Source of the DNA: Gilliamella apis
GTDB lineage: Bacteria > Pseudomonadota > Gammaproteobacteria > Enterobacterales > Orbaceae
DNA: 64,000 nucleotides
NCBI RefSeq assembly: GCF_002142155.1
Contig: NZ_NASD01000004.1
Location: forward strand, 1 to 64,000
Direction of reading: 5' to 3'
This document shows, piece by piece, positions 28,046 to 36,593 of the stretch (its first letter is position 1; each line of letters starts with the position of its first letter). The notes under the pieces were generated by a model. It saw nothing but the letters and a program-made list of their open reading frames with translations, ran no database searches and had not been told where the DNA came from. A program made the translations under genes and the position numbers.

Positions 28046-28447
28046 ATGTTTAACTTTTTTAAAAAGAATAAACCATCTGTTCAAATAGAAGCATCAACTC
28101 TAAGAGAGCTTACAGCTGATGAGATTGCTCAAATTGAACATCAGATTAATGGACTCAAACAACAACTTACCCATACCGATGATGTTCAATTATTGGCCAG
28201 TTGTAATGAACAAATAGGAATACTGTATAACCAGTTAAGGCGTGTTGATTTGGCTATGGAGTATTTAGAAACCAGCATGCAACAAAAGAGATCAATTGGT
28301 GAAGGATATAAAATCCTAATGAGTTTGTATAACCATAAACGTGCAGAGGCAGCAAAATCAGGATCAATTACCGATATCGACTTTTGGATGAATAAAATGG
28401 ATGAAATGCGCAATATTGCCAAATTAGCTACAATTCAACGAAATTAA
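28046..28447 (+). CDS. Small helical (TPR-like) protein in a PTS operon, unknown function
   Basis: 133 residues from the ATG at 28046 (AAGAGG 5 bases upstream; a GTG at 28040 is also in frame). After a short basic segment (FFKKNKP) it is predicted all-helical, with LLASCNEQIGILYNQLRRVDLAMEYLE resembling a tetratricopeptide unit. It sits between EIIC and aldolase with gaps of about 12 bp, so it is clearly in the operon. A regulatory or scaffolding role is inference only. Confidence 0.7.
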   Translation: MFNFFKKNKPSVQIEASTLRELTADEIAQIEHQINGLKQQLTHTDDVQLLASCNEQIGILYNQLRRVDLAMEYLETSMQQKRSIGEGYKILMSLYNHKRAEAAKSGSITDIDFWMNKMDEMRNIAKLATIQRN

Positions 28448-28458
28448 AGGAAAAAGTT

Positions 28459-29316
28459 ATGTACACTACACTTAAAGCGGTAACCGAATTAGCGACTAAA
28501 CTTAATTTTACTGTTGGCGCATTTAACACGCATAATTTAGAAATGCTACCCGATATGCTTCGAGCGGCGAAAGAGGTTGGCGCACCGATTATTATCCAAA
28601 CAAGTGTTGATACCGCTCGTTATATTGGTTTTAAAGTCTTGGTCAATACCATAAAAGCCATCGCTGATGAAGAAATTGTCGATGCGGTTTTGCACCTTGA
28701 TCATGCTAAAAATTTTGATGATATCAAACAGGCGATTGATAGTGGATTTACCTCGGTTATGTTTGACGGCTCATCCTTACCGTTTAAAGAGAATATACTA
28801 AAAACTCGAGCTGTGGTTGAATATGCCCATGCTCGAGGTGTGTCGGTAGAAGGCGAGCTTGGTACTATAGGTGGCACCGAGGAGGGCATTCACGTTGAAG
28901 TTAACGATAAAGTTTACACTAGACCTGGTGATGCTTTGGCCTTTGTACAGGCCACAGGAATTGATGCTTTAGCGGTAGCAATCGGGACTAATCACGGTCA
29001 GTTTAAATCGAAAACTGAAGTCAATATTCCGTTACTTAAAGAGATTCATGCAATGGTTGATATTCCATTAGTTATTCACGGTGGTACCGGTGTGAAGGAG
29101 GAAGATTATCCTGAGCTGATTAACAACGGCATTCGTAAATTCAATGTCGGTACTGAGTTGTTAGTTAATTGGACACAAGTTGCTAAAGATCAGTTTGCTC
29201 AAACTGAAGTTAATAAGTCGCTAAGGCATAATGTGATTCCTGCTAATCAAGCAGTTAAAGATATTGTCAAACATAAAATGAGTTTGTTTCTCAATGTTAA
29301 TCATCGTATTAACTAA
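28459..29316 (+). CDS. Class II (zinc) ketose-bisphosphate aldolase, GatY/KbaY/Fba-like
   Basis: 285 residues. Splits a ketose-1,6-bisphosphate into dihydroxyacetone phosphate and an aldehyde. Asp81 and zinc ligand His82 (LHLDHAK), His179 (GTNHG) and His207 (VIHGGTG) are in place, as is the phosphate-binding region NVGTEL. The length and PTS context fit the tagatose/fructose-bisphosphate group. Substrate specificity cannot be read from the sequence. Confidence 0.9.
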   Translation: MYTTLKAVTELATKLNFTVGAFNTHNLEMLPDMLRAAKEVGAPIIIQTSVDTARYIGFKVLVNTIKAIADEEIVDAVLHLDHAKNFDDIKQAIDSGFTSVMFDGSSLPFKENILKTRAVVEYAHARGVSVEGELGTIGGTEEGIHVEVNDKVYTRPGDALAFVQATGIDALAVAIGTNHGQFKSKTEVNIPLLKEIHAMVDIPLVIHGGTGVKEEDYPELINNGIRKFNVGTELLVNWTQVAKDQFAQTEVNKSLRHNVIPANQAVKDIVKHKMSLFLNVNHRIN

Positions 29317-29327
29317 GGTAATCTTAT

Positions 29328-29936
29328 ATGCCAAAATATTTGATCTTACTTGCTGGTTGTCCTTGTACCGGAAAAACATATTTGATCCATCTATTGCAGC
29401 GACAATTCACCAACAGTTTGCTGTTGACGCCCGATGAAGCAAAGGAGTTGTATGCCGACTCCGTTGGGTTTAATTCACTTGCTGAGAAAAATGCCTTAGA
29501 ACAAAAAGTTTGGCATTTTTATTACGGGGTGTTGCAGTGGTATATGGATGCTGGCAAGAAGATCATTATTTCGGAATATCCATTTAGCGATAAGCAAAAA
29601 AATCAGTTAAACGATTTTGCTAATCGCTACCATTATCAGGTAATAACCATTCGCTTGGTGGCTAATTTTGATATTCTTTGGCAACGCCGATATAAGCGTG
29701 ATCGCTCTTTAGAACGTCATTTATCGCATATTATGACCCACTATCATTATGGTGACGAATTAGCTGATCGTAATCTTGCCGATGATTTGATAACCAAAGA
29801 AAAGTTTTATCAAATTTGCCATGATAGACAATATGATAAATTTGCATTAGGGACATTGTTTGAAATGAATGTAGATGATTTTAGTAAAGTAAATTATGCT
29901 GATTTATTGAATAAATTGAAAAAGATTATCACCTAA
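29328..29936 (+). CDS. P-loop kinase-like protein, last gene of the PTS operon
   Basis: 202 residues. Walker A GCPCTGKT at 10-17, a possible Walker B-like IIISEYPF around 94-101 and a basic WQRRYKRDRSLERH lid-like region suggest a small-molecule or sugar-phosphate kinase of the AAA_33/zeta-type P-loop group. It starts 12 bp after the aldolase. Since the aldolase needs a bisphosphate and the PTS delivers a monophosphate, this may be the second kinase; that is inference. Confidence 0.75.
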   Translation: MPKYLILLAGCPCTGKTYLIHLLQRQFTNSLLLTPDEAKELYADSVGFNSLAEKNALEQKVWHFYYGVLQWYMDAGKKIIISEYPFSDKQKNQLNDFANRYHYQVITIRLVANFDILWQRRYKRDRSLERHLSHIMTHYHYGDELADRNLADDLITKEKFYQICHDRQYDKFALGTLFEMNVDDFSKVNYADLLNKLKKIIT

Positions 29937-29967
29937 TGAAATATAGAGGACGAATTACCTTTAGCCT

Positions 29968-30507
29968 TTAAGCATAAATTATTTCTGGCAATTTGATATC
30001 CCAAGGTTGATTATCAATCTTGGCTAATTTTTGGCAGGCAAATGCGAGCCCAATCGGTAAGATTTGCTGCTTTTGGTAATTGGCTAATGCTCGGTCATAA
30101 TAGCCTCCACCCATCCCCATGCGATAACCGCGCTCGTCAAAAGCCACCAGTGGGGTAAAGACAATATCAAGTTGCTCTATCGTTATGCTACTGGTTTCAT
30201 TGATTGCTGGTTCTAAAATGCCGAATTTATTTTTTATCAATGGTGTATTCGGCGAGTAATTTAAAAAGAGTAGTTGCTGTTCAGCTATCGGTACCGGTAA
30301 ATAGACCGATTTGTTTTGTTGCCATAGATATTCAATAATCGGTTTAGTATCGACTTCCCCATCAAATGACAAAAAAATAGCGATGTTTTTAGCTTGATTT
30401 AAAGCTGGATGAGTTTCAATTTTTTGATAAATAATTCGCTGCGCATTATTGCGTTGTTGTGGAGATAATTCACGTCTTTTTTGACGTATCGCTTGCCGAA
30501 TATTCAT
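29968..30507 (-). CDS. fau: 5-formyltetrahydrofolate cyclo-ligase
   Basis: Converts 5-formyl-THF to 5,10-methenyl-THF with ATP. 179 residues (E. coli YgfA 182). The N-terminal IRQAIRQKRREL, the central VFTPLVAFDERGYRMGMGGGYYDRAL and the C-terminal PWDIKLPEII are conserved. It directly follows the 6S RNA gene, as in E. coli, where ssrS and ygfA are co-transcribed. Confidence 0.94.
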   Translation of the reverse strand: MNIRQAIRQKRRELSPQQRNNAQRIIYQKIETHPALNQAKNIAIFLSFDGEVDTKPIIEYLWQQNKSVYLPVPIAEQQLLFLNYSPNTPLIKNKFGILEPAINETSSITIEQLDIVFTPLVAFDERGYRMGMGGGYYDRALANYQKQQILPIGLAFACQKLAKIDNQPWDIKLPEIIYA

Positions 30508-30534
30508 TAGTTATCTATTGAAAAAGAGAAGAAA

Positions 30535-30718
30535 GAATCACTCCAAGATGTCGTTAGGGTCGTAACCCTTGAACCCAAGGTTCAAGGTGAATAGCATGTT
30601 TTAATTTTTAGGTTTCCTAATTAAATTAGGCATACTCACCAATTAAAAATCACACCACTCTAAATTAAAGAATATCGGCTCAGGGGACTAACCCTTATCC
30701 CGAACATCTCAGAGATAA
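30535..30718 (-). ncRNA. ssrS: 6S RNA
   Basis: Read on the minus strand, the segment begins ATTATCTCTGAGATGTTCG and continues with GTCCCCTGAGCCGATATT, both near-identical to E. coli 6S RNA. The 3' side has CACCTTGAACC and GGGTTCAAGGGTTAC followed by GACATCTTGGAG, which closes the terminal stem with the 5' end. Length about 184 nt, the same as E. coli. Position between zapA and fau is the enterobacterial one. 6S RNA binds sigma-70 RNA polymerase and tunes stationary-phase transcription. Confidence 0.95.
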
Positions 30719-30723
30719 TTAAT

Positions 30724-30751
30724 ATAATACAAAATTTAGAAAATCATACAA
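30724..30751 (-). promoter_or_regulatory. 6S RNA promoter
   Basis: On the minus strand TTGTAT (30751-30746), a 16-bp spacer and TATTAT (30729-30724) place the start near 30717, which agrees with the 5' end of 6S RNA. Confidence 0.6.
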
Positions 30752-30783
30752 TAGTCTTTGTTGAATATTTACGTTAAAGCTAA

Positions 30784-31068
30784 CTAATTGTTGGTATTTA
30801 AAGCGGAATCAAGTAACTGCTGTAGCATTTTTAATCTATTAGCGAACTCGTCGCTTTTTTCTTTCTCTTTCGTTAGTTCATAAGATATATTTAGCGCAGC
30901 AGTCATGATTAGTTGATCACTACCAACTTGTGGTGATTTTTCTCGTAAATTTGTTAAGCGTGCATCTAAATCTTTAGCCGCATTTGTGAGTGCGTCAACT
31001 TCTTCGACAGGGCAATTAAACTTTAACGTTCGCCCAAAAATCTGAACCGTGACAGCTTGAGTTTCCAT
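30784..31068 (-). CDS. zapA: Cell division protein ZapA
   Basis: Binds and bundles FtsZ filaments at midcell. 94 residues (E. coli 109). An N-terminal beta region (VTVQIFGRTLKFNCP) is followed by a long helix/coiled coil with AALNISYELTKEK. It lies just upstream of 6S RNA and 7 bp after dxs, so it may be read from the dxs transcript. The C terminus is somewhat short. Confidence 0.9.
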   Translation of the reverse strand: METQAVTVQIFGRTLKFNCPVEEVDALTNAAKDLDARLTNLREKSPQVGSDQLIMTAALNISYELTKEKEKSDEFANRLKMLQQLLDSALNTNN

Positions 31069-31075
31069 ATTTAAC

Positions 31076-32941
31076 CTATAGTTTTATAAATGTATTAATT
31101 TTGTCGATTATATGTTTGGCGTTTAATCCAACTTCATCACGCATTTCTTGTTGCGATCCTTGTGGAATAAACACATCAGGCAATCCGATGTTTAAAATAT
31201 CACATTTTATTTTTTTCGATAACAAAAATTCATTGACGGCGCTTCCAGCCCCACCTTTGATGCTGTTCTCTTCGATGGTGACAAGTATATTATGGCTTTG
31301 ACCAATGTGCAAAAGGACTTTTTCATCTAGTGGTTTTACAAAACGCATATCTATCACTGTAGCATTTATTTGATCAGCCGCTTGTAAAGCTTCAGGTAAT
31401 AATGTGCCAAAATTGAGTAAAGCAATATTTTCACCTTCTCGACAGTATTTCGATTGTCCCAATGGTATTGGATTGAGTGGTTGTAAGCTAGCACCACATC
31501 CTTCACCTCGAGGATAACGTACCGCTGATGGGCCATTATGTAAATAACCTGTATAAAGCATTTGTCGACATTCATTTTCATCACTCGGAGTCATAATAAC
31601 AAGATTAGGAATACAGCGTAGAAAACTTAAATCGAAAGCGCCTTGATGGGTTTCACCATCAGCTCCAACAATGCCTGCTCTATCTATAGCAAACAAGACA
31701 GGTAAATTTTGGATAGCAATATCATGGATCACTTGATCATATGCACGTTGCAAAAAAGTAGAATAGATAGCTACAACTGGTTTTAGTTCACTAATAGCAA
31801 AGCCAGCGGCTAACGTTACCGCATGTTGCTCGGCAATGGCCACATCGAAAAATTGATTGGGATAGCGTTTTGCAAATTCAGTCATACCAGAGCCTTCGCC
31901 CATGGCAGGAGTAATTGCCATTAAACGTTTATCATGTTCGGCTATCTCACACAGCCAATCACCGAATATCTTGGAATAGGTTGGTGCAACTTTCTTTGAA
32001 ATCGGTAAAGTCCCTTCGTTGGGATTAAATTTGGGAACACCATGCCATAAAGTCGGGTTTTGTTCGGCAGGGCCATAGCCTTTACCTTTTTGAGTAATAA
32101 TGTGCAGTAGTTGTGGTCCTTTTAACTGCCTCACATTTTGCAAGGTAGCTACGAGTGTTTCGACATCATGACCATCTACTGGCCCAATGTAATTAAAGCC
32201 TAATTCTTCAAATAAAATGGCTGGAGTAACTAATCCTTTTAAATGTTCTTCGGTTTTTTTGAATAATTCTTTTAATGGCGGAATATTCGAAAGGACTTTT
32301 TTACCACTTTCACGAAAAGAGGTATAAGCTTTACTTGATAAAATTTGCGCTAAATGCTGATTAAGTGCGCCGGTGTTTTCAGAAATCGACATATCGTTAT
32401 CATTAACAATGACTAACATATCGGGTTTTATATGACCTGCGTGATTCATTGCTTCAAATGCCATACCAGCGGTTAATGCACCATCACCAATAATTGCTGC
32501 TACTTTTTGTCCTGATCGCTTTTGTTGTTCAGCAATAGCAATACCTAGCGCGGCACTAATAGATGTTGATGAATGGCCAGTAGTTAACACATCGTATGCA
32601 CTTTCATGACGATGAGGAAAAGGGTGCAATCCACCTTTTTGGCGAATGGTTAGCATCTGATCACGTCGACCAGTAAGGATTTTATGCGGATAAGCTTGAT
32701 GCCCTACATCCCATATAATTTTATCAAATGGTGTGTTATAGACGTAATGTAAAGCGACGGTTAATTCGACTACACCTAAACCTGAAGCTAAATGACCACT
32801 AGATTGACTAACACTATCTAATAAAAATTGTCGTAATTCCTGACAAATCTCTGGCAATTGTGATAGCGGATAACGTTTAAGATCCGTGGGAAAATTGATT
32901 TGCTTTAATAAAGGAAATTTATCTAAATTCATTTTTATCAT
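31076..32941 (-). CDS. dxs: 1-deoxy-D-xylulose-5-phosphate synthase
   Basis: Thiamine-diphosphate enzyme joining pyruvate and glyceraldehyde-3-phosphate, the first step of the MEP isoprenoid pathway. 621 residues (E. coli 620). Conserved features include SGHLASGLG, the TPP motif [26 protein letters not shown], and a transketolase pyrimidine domain with [11 protein letters not shown]. Start ATG at 32941 or 32932. It is third in the xseB-ispA-dxs cluster, as in E. coli. Confidence 0.97.
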   Translation of the reverse strand: MIKMNLDKFPLLKQINFPTDLKRYPLSQLPEICQELRQFLLDSVSQSSGHLASGLGVVELTVALHYVYNTPFDKIIWDVGHQAYPHKILTGRRDQMLTIRQKGGLHPFPHRHESAYDVLTTGHSSTSISAALGIAIAEQQKRSGQKVAAIIGDGALTAGMAFEAMNHAGHIKPDMLVIVNDNDMSISENTGALNQHLAQILSSKAYTSFRESGKKVLSNIPPLKELFKKTEEHLKGLVTPAILFEELGFNYIGPVDGHDVETLVATLQNVRQLKGPQLLHIITQKGKGYGPAEQNPTLWHGVPKFNPNEGTLPISKKVAPTYSKIFGDWLCEIAEHDKRLMAITPAMGEGSGMTEFAKRYPNQFFDVAIAEQHAVTLAAGFAISELKPVVAIYSTFLQRAYDQVIHDIAIQNLPVLFAIDRAGIVGADGETHQGAFDLSFLRCIPNLVIMTPSDENECRQMLYTGYLHNGPSAVRYPRGEGCGASLQPLNPIPLGQSKYCREGENIALLNFGTLLPEALQAADQINATVIDMRFVKPLDEKVLLHIGQSHNILVTIEENSIKGGAGSAVNEFLLSKKIKCDILNIGLPDVFIPQGSQQEMRDEVGLNAKHIIDKINTFIKL

Positions 32942-32953
32942 CTAGTTATTAGG

Positions 32954-33823
32954 TTAACTATTTCGATTAATAATAAAACCAGCAAGATCTTGTAATGGTT
33001 GGCTATTATAAGGTATTTGCCGCAGACTATCGATAGCTTGCCGATATAATGTGTTTGTCATTTCAATTGCATTTTGTAAGCCAACTAATGCCGGATAAGT
33101 ACTTTTTTCAAGTGCAATATCTGAGCCCTGTGGTTTGCCCATTAGTTCTTGTTCACCAATAACATCTAAAATGTCATCTTGAATTTGAAATGCTAATCCA
33201 ATAGCTTGAGCATAGTCATCTAACATTTGATAATAGGGTTTGGCTACATCACCACTAGCATAAGCTCCAAGCCTAACTGCTGCTTGAATTAAAGCACCGG
33301 TTTTATAATTATGGATATTTTGTAAATGTTCAAGGGTTACCTTTTGATGTTCTGCTTGCAAATCAAGTGATTGACCTAAGCACATACCTGCAAGACCACT
33401 GGCGTTAGCGAGTTCGCTAATCATATTAATTTTACTTTGGTTATCAATATGTTGATTTTCGCATAATAAACTGAAAGCTAGCGATTGTAAGGCATCGCCA
33501 GCAAGAATGGCTTCTGCTTGACCGAATTGAATATGACAAGTAGGTTTTCCTCGCCTGAGGTTGTCATTATCCATGGCAGGTAGATCATCATGAATTAAAG
33601 AATAAGTATGCATTGATTCGATAGCAGCTGCAATAGGATCAAGTTTATCTAAAGGACAATTAAACATCTGCCCAGTTAGATAAACTAGAATAGGGCGGAT
33701 TCGTTTGCCTCCGGCAAGCAGACTATAGCTCATCGCCTGTTGCAAGTTTGAAGGGGCAAATTGCGAAATATATGTTGTTAAATAATTATCAATACGTTCT
33801 TGTAATGGTTTTGTGCTATTCAT
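32954..33823 (-). CDS. ispA: (2E,6E)-farnesyl diphosphate synthase
   Basis: Condenses IPP with DMAPP and GPP to make farnesyl diphosphate for undecaprenyl phosphate and quinones. 289 residues with the ATG at 33823 ([12 protein letters not shown]), which overlaps the xseB stop by 8 bases. First Asp-rich motif DDLPAMDND, second DDILD, plus GGKRIRP. An open frame extends 26 codons upstream into xseB but is not homologous to the family. Confidence 0.95.
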   Translation of the reverse strand: MNSTKPLQERIDNYLTTYISQFAPSNLQQAMSYSLLAGGKRIRPILVYLTGQMFNCPLDKLDPIAAAIESMHTYSLIHDDLPAMDNDNLRRGKPTCHIQFGQAEAILAGDALQSLAFSLLCENQHIDNQSKINMISELANASGLAGMCLGQSLDLQAEHQKVTLEHLQNIHNYKTGALIQAAVRLGAYASGDVAKPYYQMLDDYAQAIGLAFQIQDDILDVIGEQELMGKPQGSDIALEKSTYPALVGLQNAIEMTNTLYRQAIDSLRQIPYNSQPLQDLAGFIINRNS

Positions 33824-34061
33824 TATTATCAATTGAAAATTCAGATAATTGAGCATCACTATTTTCAGATAACAAAATTTGGATGCGTTGTTCAGCCTCA
33901 TTAAGTTGTTTTTGACCAGAACGGGCTAATTTGATGCCTTTTTCAAACTCATTTAAAGCTTCATCTAATGGTAAATCACCATTTTCAAGTTGAGTGACAA
34001 TTGCTTCAAGTTGTTGGATAGTTTCTTCAAAACTTGCTTCTTTATCTTGTTTTTTTGCCAT
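33816..34061 (-). CDS. xseB: Exodeoxyribonuclease VII small subunit
   Basis: Partner of XseA in the nuclease that degrades single-stranded DNA. 81 residues (E. coli 80), with [27 protein letters not shown] and FEKGIKLA, the family signature. It is first gene of xseB-ispA-dxs, and its end overlaps the ispA start, which suggests translational coupling. Confidence 0.95.
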   Translation of the reverse strand: MAKKQDKEASFEETIQQLEAIVTQLENGDLPLDEALNEFEKGIKLARSGQKQLNEAEQRIQILLSENSDAQLSEFSIDNNE

Positions 34062-34179
34062 ATCGTCCCCCTTTGTGTTAAATGAGTATACACGTATTTT
34101 TTCTGATGGTGAATTAAGATATTTAAGTTAAATTATTACATTAATTAAAACATCATTAACCAATGAGTTGCGATTAGTT

Positions 34180-35553
34180 TTATTGAGTATCGTGGCAAGA
34201 TGGATAATCTTCTTGTTCACGTTCAAGTTCATCAACTGATAGTTGGGCTATATCAGGATTGATCGGTTTTTTAACTTCAATTCCTAATTCTCTGAATCGT
34301 TCTATTTGACCAATAACATTACCTCGTCCTTTAGATAGTTTGTTCATTGAATTTTGATAGGTTTGTTGTGCTTTATCTAAACAGTTACCTAGGTTTTCCA
34401 TATCCTCAATAAAACCGCGAACTTTATCATATAGTTTACTTGCTCTATCAGCAATAAGTTCGGCATTACGATTTTGGTATTCAAATCGCCATAAATTATG
34501 AATAGTTCTTAACGCTACCAATAAGGTTGTTGGACTAACAATCATAATATTATTTTTTAAAGCATCATTAATTAATGACGGATCTTGATCAATTGCTGAC
34601 AAAAATGCTGGTTCAACTGGAATAAACATTAATACATAATCTAATGAATTGATACCAATTAGTTTGTGATAATCTTTTTGGCTAAGCTGTTTTAGATGAT
34701 TACGTACTGAAGCTAAATGATCGGCAATAGCCTTAGTTCTAATATCATCATCATCGCTGTTAAAATAACGTTCATAGGCAACTAAAGTAACTTTGGAATC
34801 AATGACAACATCACCGCCTTGAGGTAAATGAACAATTACATCTGGTTGCAATCGTTGATTATTTTCATTGGTTAAATTAACCTGAGTGTGATACTCATGT
34901 CCTAAGCGGAGTCCTGAGTTATCCAAAATTTGACTAAGAATGAACTCTCCCCAATTACCTTGAGTTTTATTATTGCCTTTTAGTGCATTAGTTAAATTAG
35001 TGGCTTCCTTAGTCATTAATTCATTAAGCTGTTGCAAATTGCGGATTTCATGGGTGAGAGTATGACGCTCTTTGGCTTCTTGTCCAAAGCTGTCTTGAAC
35101 CTGCTTTTGAAAGCCTTCTAGTTGTTGTTTTAGTGGTGAAAGTAGAAAATCTAAACTTTGTTTATTTTGTTGCTCAATCTTTTTACCACTTTGCTCAAAA
35201 ATTCGATTAGCCAAATTTTCGAACTGAGTTGTTAAACGTTGCTCACTTTGTTCTAGAATGGTTTGCCGTTGGTGAGCGGCATTCATCGTCTCTTCTAAAC
35301 GTGTTTGCAATTCGCTAATTTTAATATTTTGGGCGATATTTTGTTGTTGGTATTGATTTAACTCTTGTTCCAACTGTGTTATTTGATTATTTAAAACCTG
35401 ATTTTCTTGTTTTTTCTGATTCAGTTGTAAATCAAATAAGGCATGTAGATTATTAGCTCTAAATTGAGTTTTTAATAAAGCGATTAATAAAGCAATGGCG
35501 ATAATAGCAATTATTATCGCTATCCATTCACTTAAGTCTAAACTTCCAAACAT
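34180..35553 (-). CDS. rmuC: DNA recombination protein RmuC
   Basis: Family linked to limiting DNA inversions between repeats. 457 residues. One N-terminal membrane anchor (IIIAIIAIALLIALL) is followed by a long Gln-rich coiled coil (about 35-180) and a PD-(D/E)XK-like RmuC domain with NWGEFILSQIL and VVIDSKVTLVAYERY. The ATG at 35553 has AAGGG 8 bases upstream and starts 2 bp after the epmA stop, so the two are coupled. A TTG at 35559 is a weaker start. Confidence 0.92.
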   Translation of the reverse strand: MFGSLDLSEWIAIIIAIIAIALLIALLKTQFRANNLHALFDLQLNQKKQENQVLNNQITQLEQELNQYQQQNIAQNIKISELQTRLEETMNAAHQRQTILEQSEQRLTTQFENLANRIFEQSGKKIEQQNKQSLDFLLSPLKQQLEGFQKQVQDSFGQEAKERHTLTHEIRNLQQLNELMTKEATNLTNALKGNNKTQGNWGEFILSQILDNSGLRLGHEYHTQVNLTNENNQRLQPDVIVHLPQGGDVVIDSKVTLVAYERYFNSDDDDIRTKAIADHLASVRNHLKQLSQKDYHKLIGINSLDYVLMFIPVEPAFLSAIDQDPSLINDALKNNIMIVSPTTLLVALRTIHNLWRFEYQNRNAELIADRASKLYDKVRGFIEDMENLGNCLDKAQQTYQNSMNKLSKGRGNVIGQIERFRELGIEVKKPINPDIAQLSVDELEREQEDYPSCHDTQ

Positions 35554-35555
35554 GA

Positions 35556-36530
35556 TCAAGCCCTTGCAAAAGTGAATGAAATGACATCATCTAAATTCAT
35601 GGCATCAAGTGCTAACATAATTAAGCGGTCAAGTCCTACGGCAACACCGGCACAATCAGGTAAACCTGCTTCCATAGCCGCAATTAACTCAATATCAATA
35701 TTTTGTGGTGGTAAGTTTTGATTTGCCCGATCAATATTATTTTGTTCAAAACGCATCTTTTGTTCTTGTGGATTGGTTAACTCTTTAAATCCATTAGCTA
35801 GCTCTACACCTTTATAATAAAACTCAAAACGGCTGGCGACTCGATGGTCTTCCGGACTGATCGCTGCTAATGCTGCTTGAGATGCTGGAAAATTATATAC
35901 TGCAACGGGCTTTTCTTGACCAATATGAGGTTCGACGCCAAAACTAAATAAGCATTGTAATAAAGTATCTCGATCATAATCATCAGTATTAAGCTCGATA
36001 TTAAGCTTTTTAATCGCATCAATTAGGCTTGCTTGATCAGCTTCCAATGGGTCAATATTTAGATGACGTTGAAATGCTTTTTGATAGGAGATACGCTCGG
36101 CTGGTTCGCAATCTAGAACGTTTTGTAATAGATCGTCTACCTCATTAATCATTTGCATCATATCAAATTGGATTCGATACCACTCTAGCATGGTAAATTC
36201 AGGGTTATGATAGCGACTCACTTCTTCATGATTACGAAAACATTTACAGATTTGATAAATAGGGCCACTGCCAGCCGCTAATAAACGCTTCATATGATAT
36301 TCAGGGCTGGTGATTAATGACATTTTCTGCCCTTGTTGTTCATTGGTTTCACCAGGTTTTAAAAATAAGGTATGAAATGAGCTAAGATGCACATCTGTTA
36401 CTGCATATTGGCTTAAGGTTGGCGTCTCGACTTCTAATATACAGCGATCAGCGAAAAACTGTCTTACTTGAGATACAATTTTAGCGCGCTTAAGTAAATT
36501 ATTAATTGATGCAGTAGGTTGCCAAGTCAT
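35556..36530 (-). CDS. epmA: EF-P--(R)-beta-lysine ligase
   Basis: Paralogue of lysyl-tRNA synthetase that attaches beta-lysine to elongation factor P to relieve stalling at proline runs. 324 residues (E. coli 325). Class II motif 2 [22 protein letters not shown] and motif 3 [12 protein letters not shown] are present, and the tRNA anticodon-binding domain is absent as expected. The partner EpmB is not in the window. It lies upstream of rmuC in a two-gene unit. Confidence 0.95.
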   Translation of the reverse strand: MTWQPTASINNLLKRAKIVSQVRQFFADRCILEVETPTLSQYAVTDVHLSSFHTLFLKPGETNEQQGQKMSLITSPEYHMKRLLAAGSGPIYQICKCFRNHEEVSRYHNPEFTMLEWYRIQFDMMQMINEVDDLLQNVLDCEPAERISYQKAFQRHLNIDPLEADQASLIDAIKKLNIELNTDDYDRDTLLQCLFSFGVEPHIGQEKPVAVYNFPASQAALAAISPEDHRVASRFEFYYKGVELANGFKELTNPQEQKMRFEQNNIDRANQNLPPQNIDIELIAAMEAGLPDCAGVAVGLDRLIMLALDAMNLDDVISFTFARA

Positions 36531-36593
36531 AAAAAATATCCATGGATTTTGATTAATTACTAAAAGAAGAAATAGGGCATTAAGCCCTATCTC

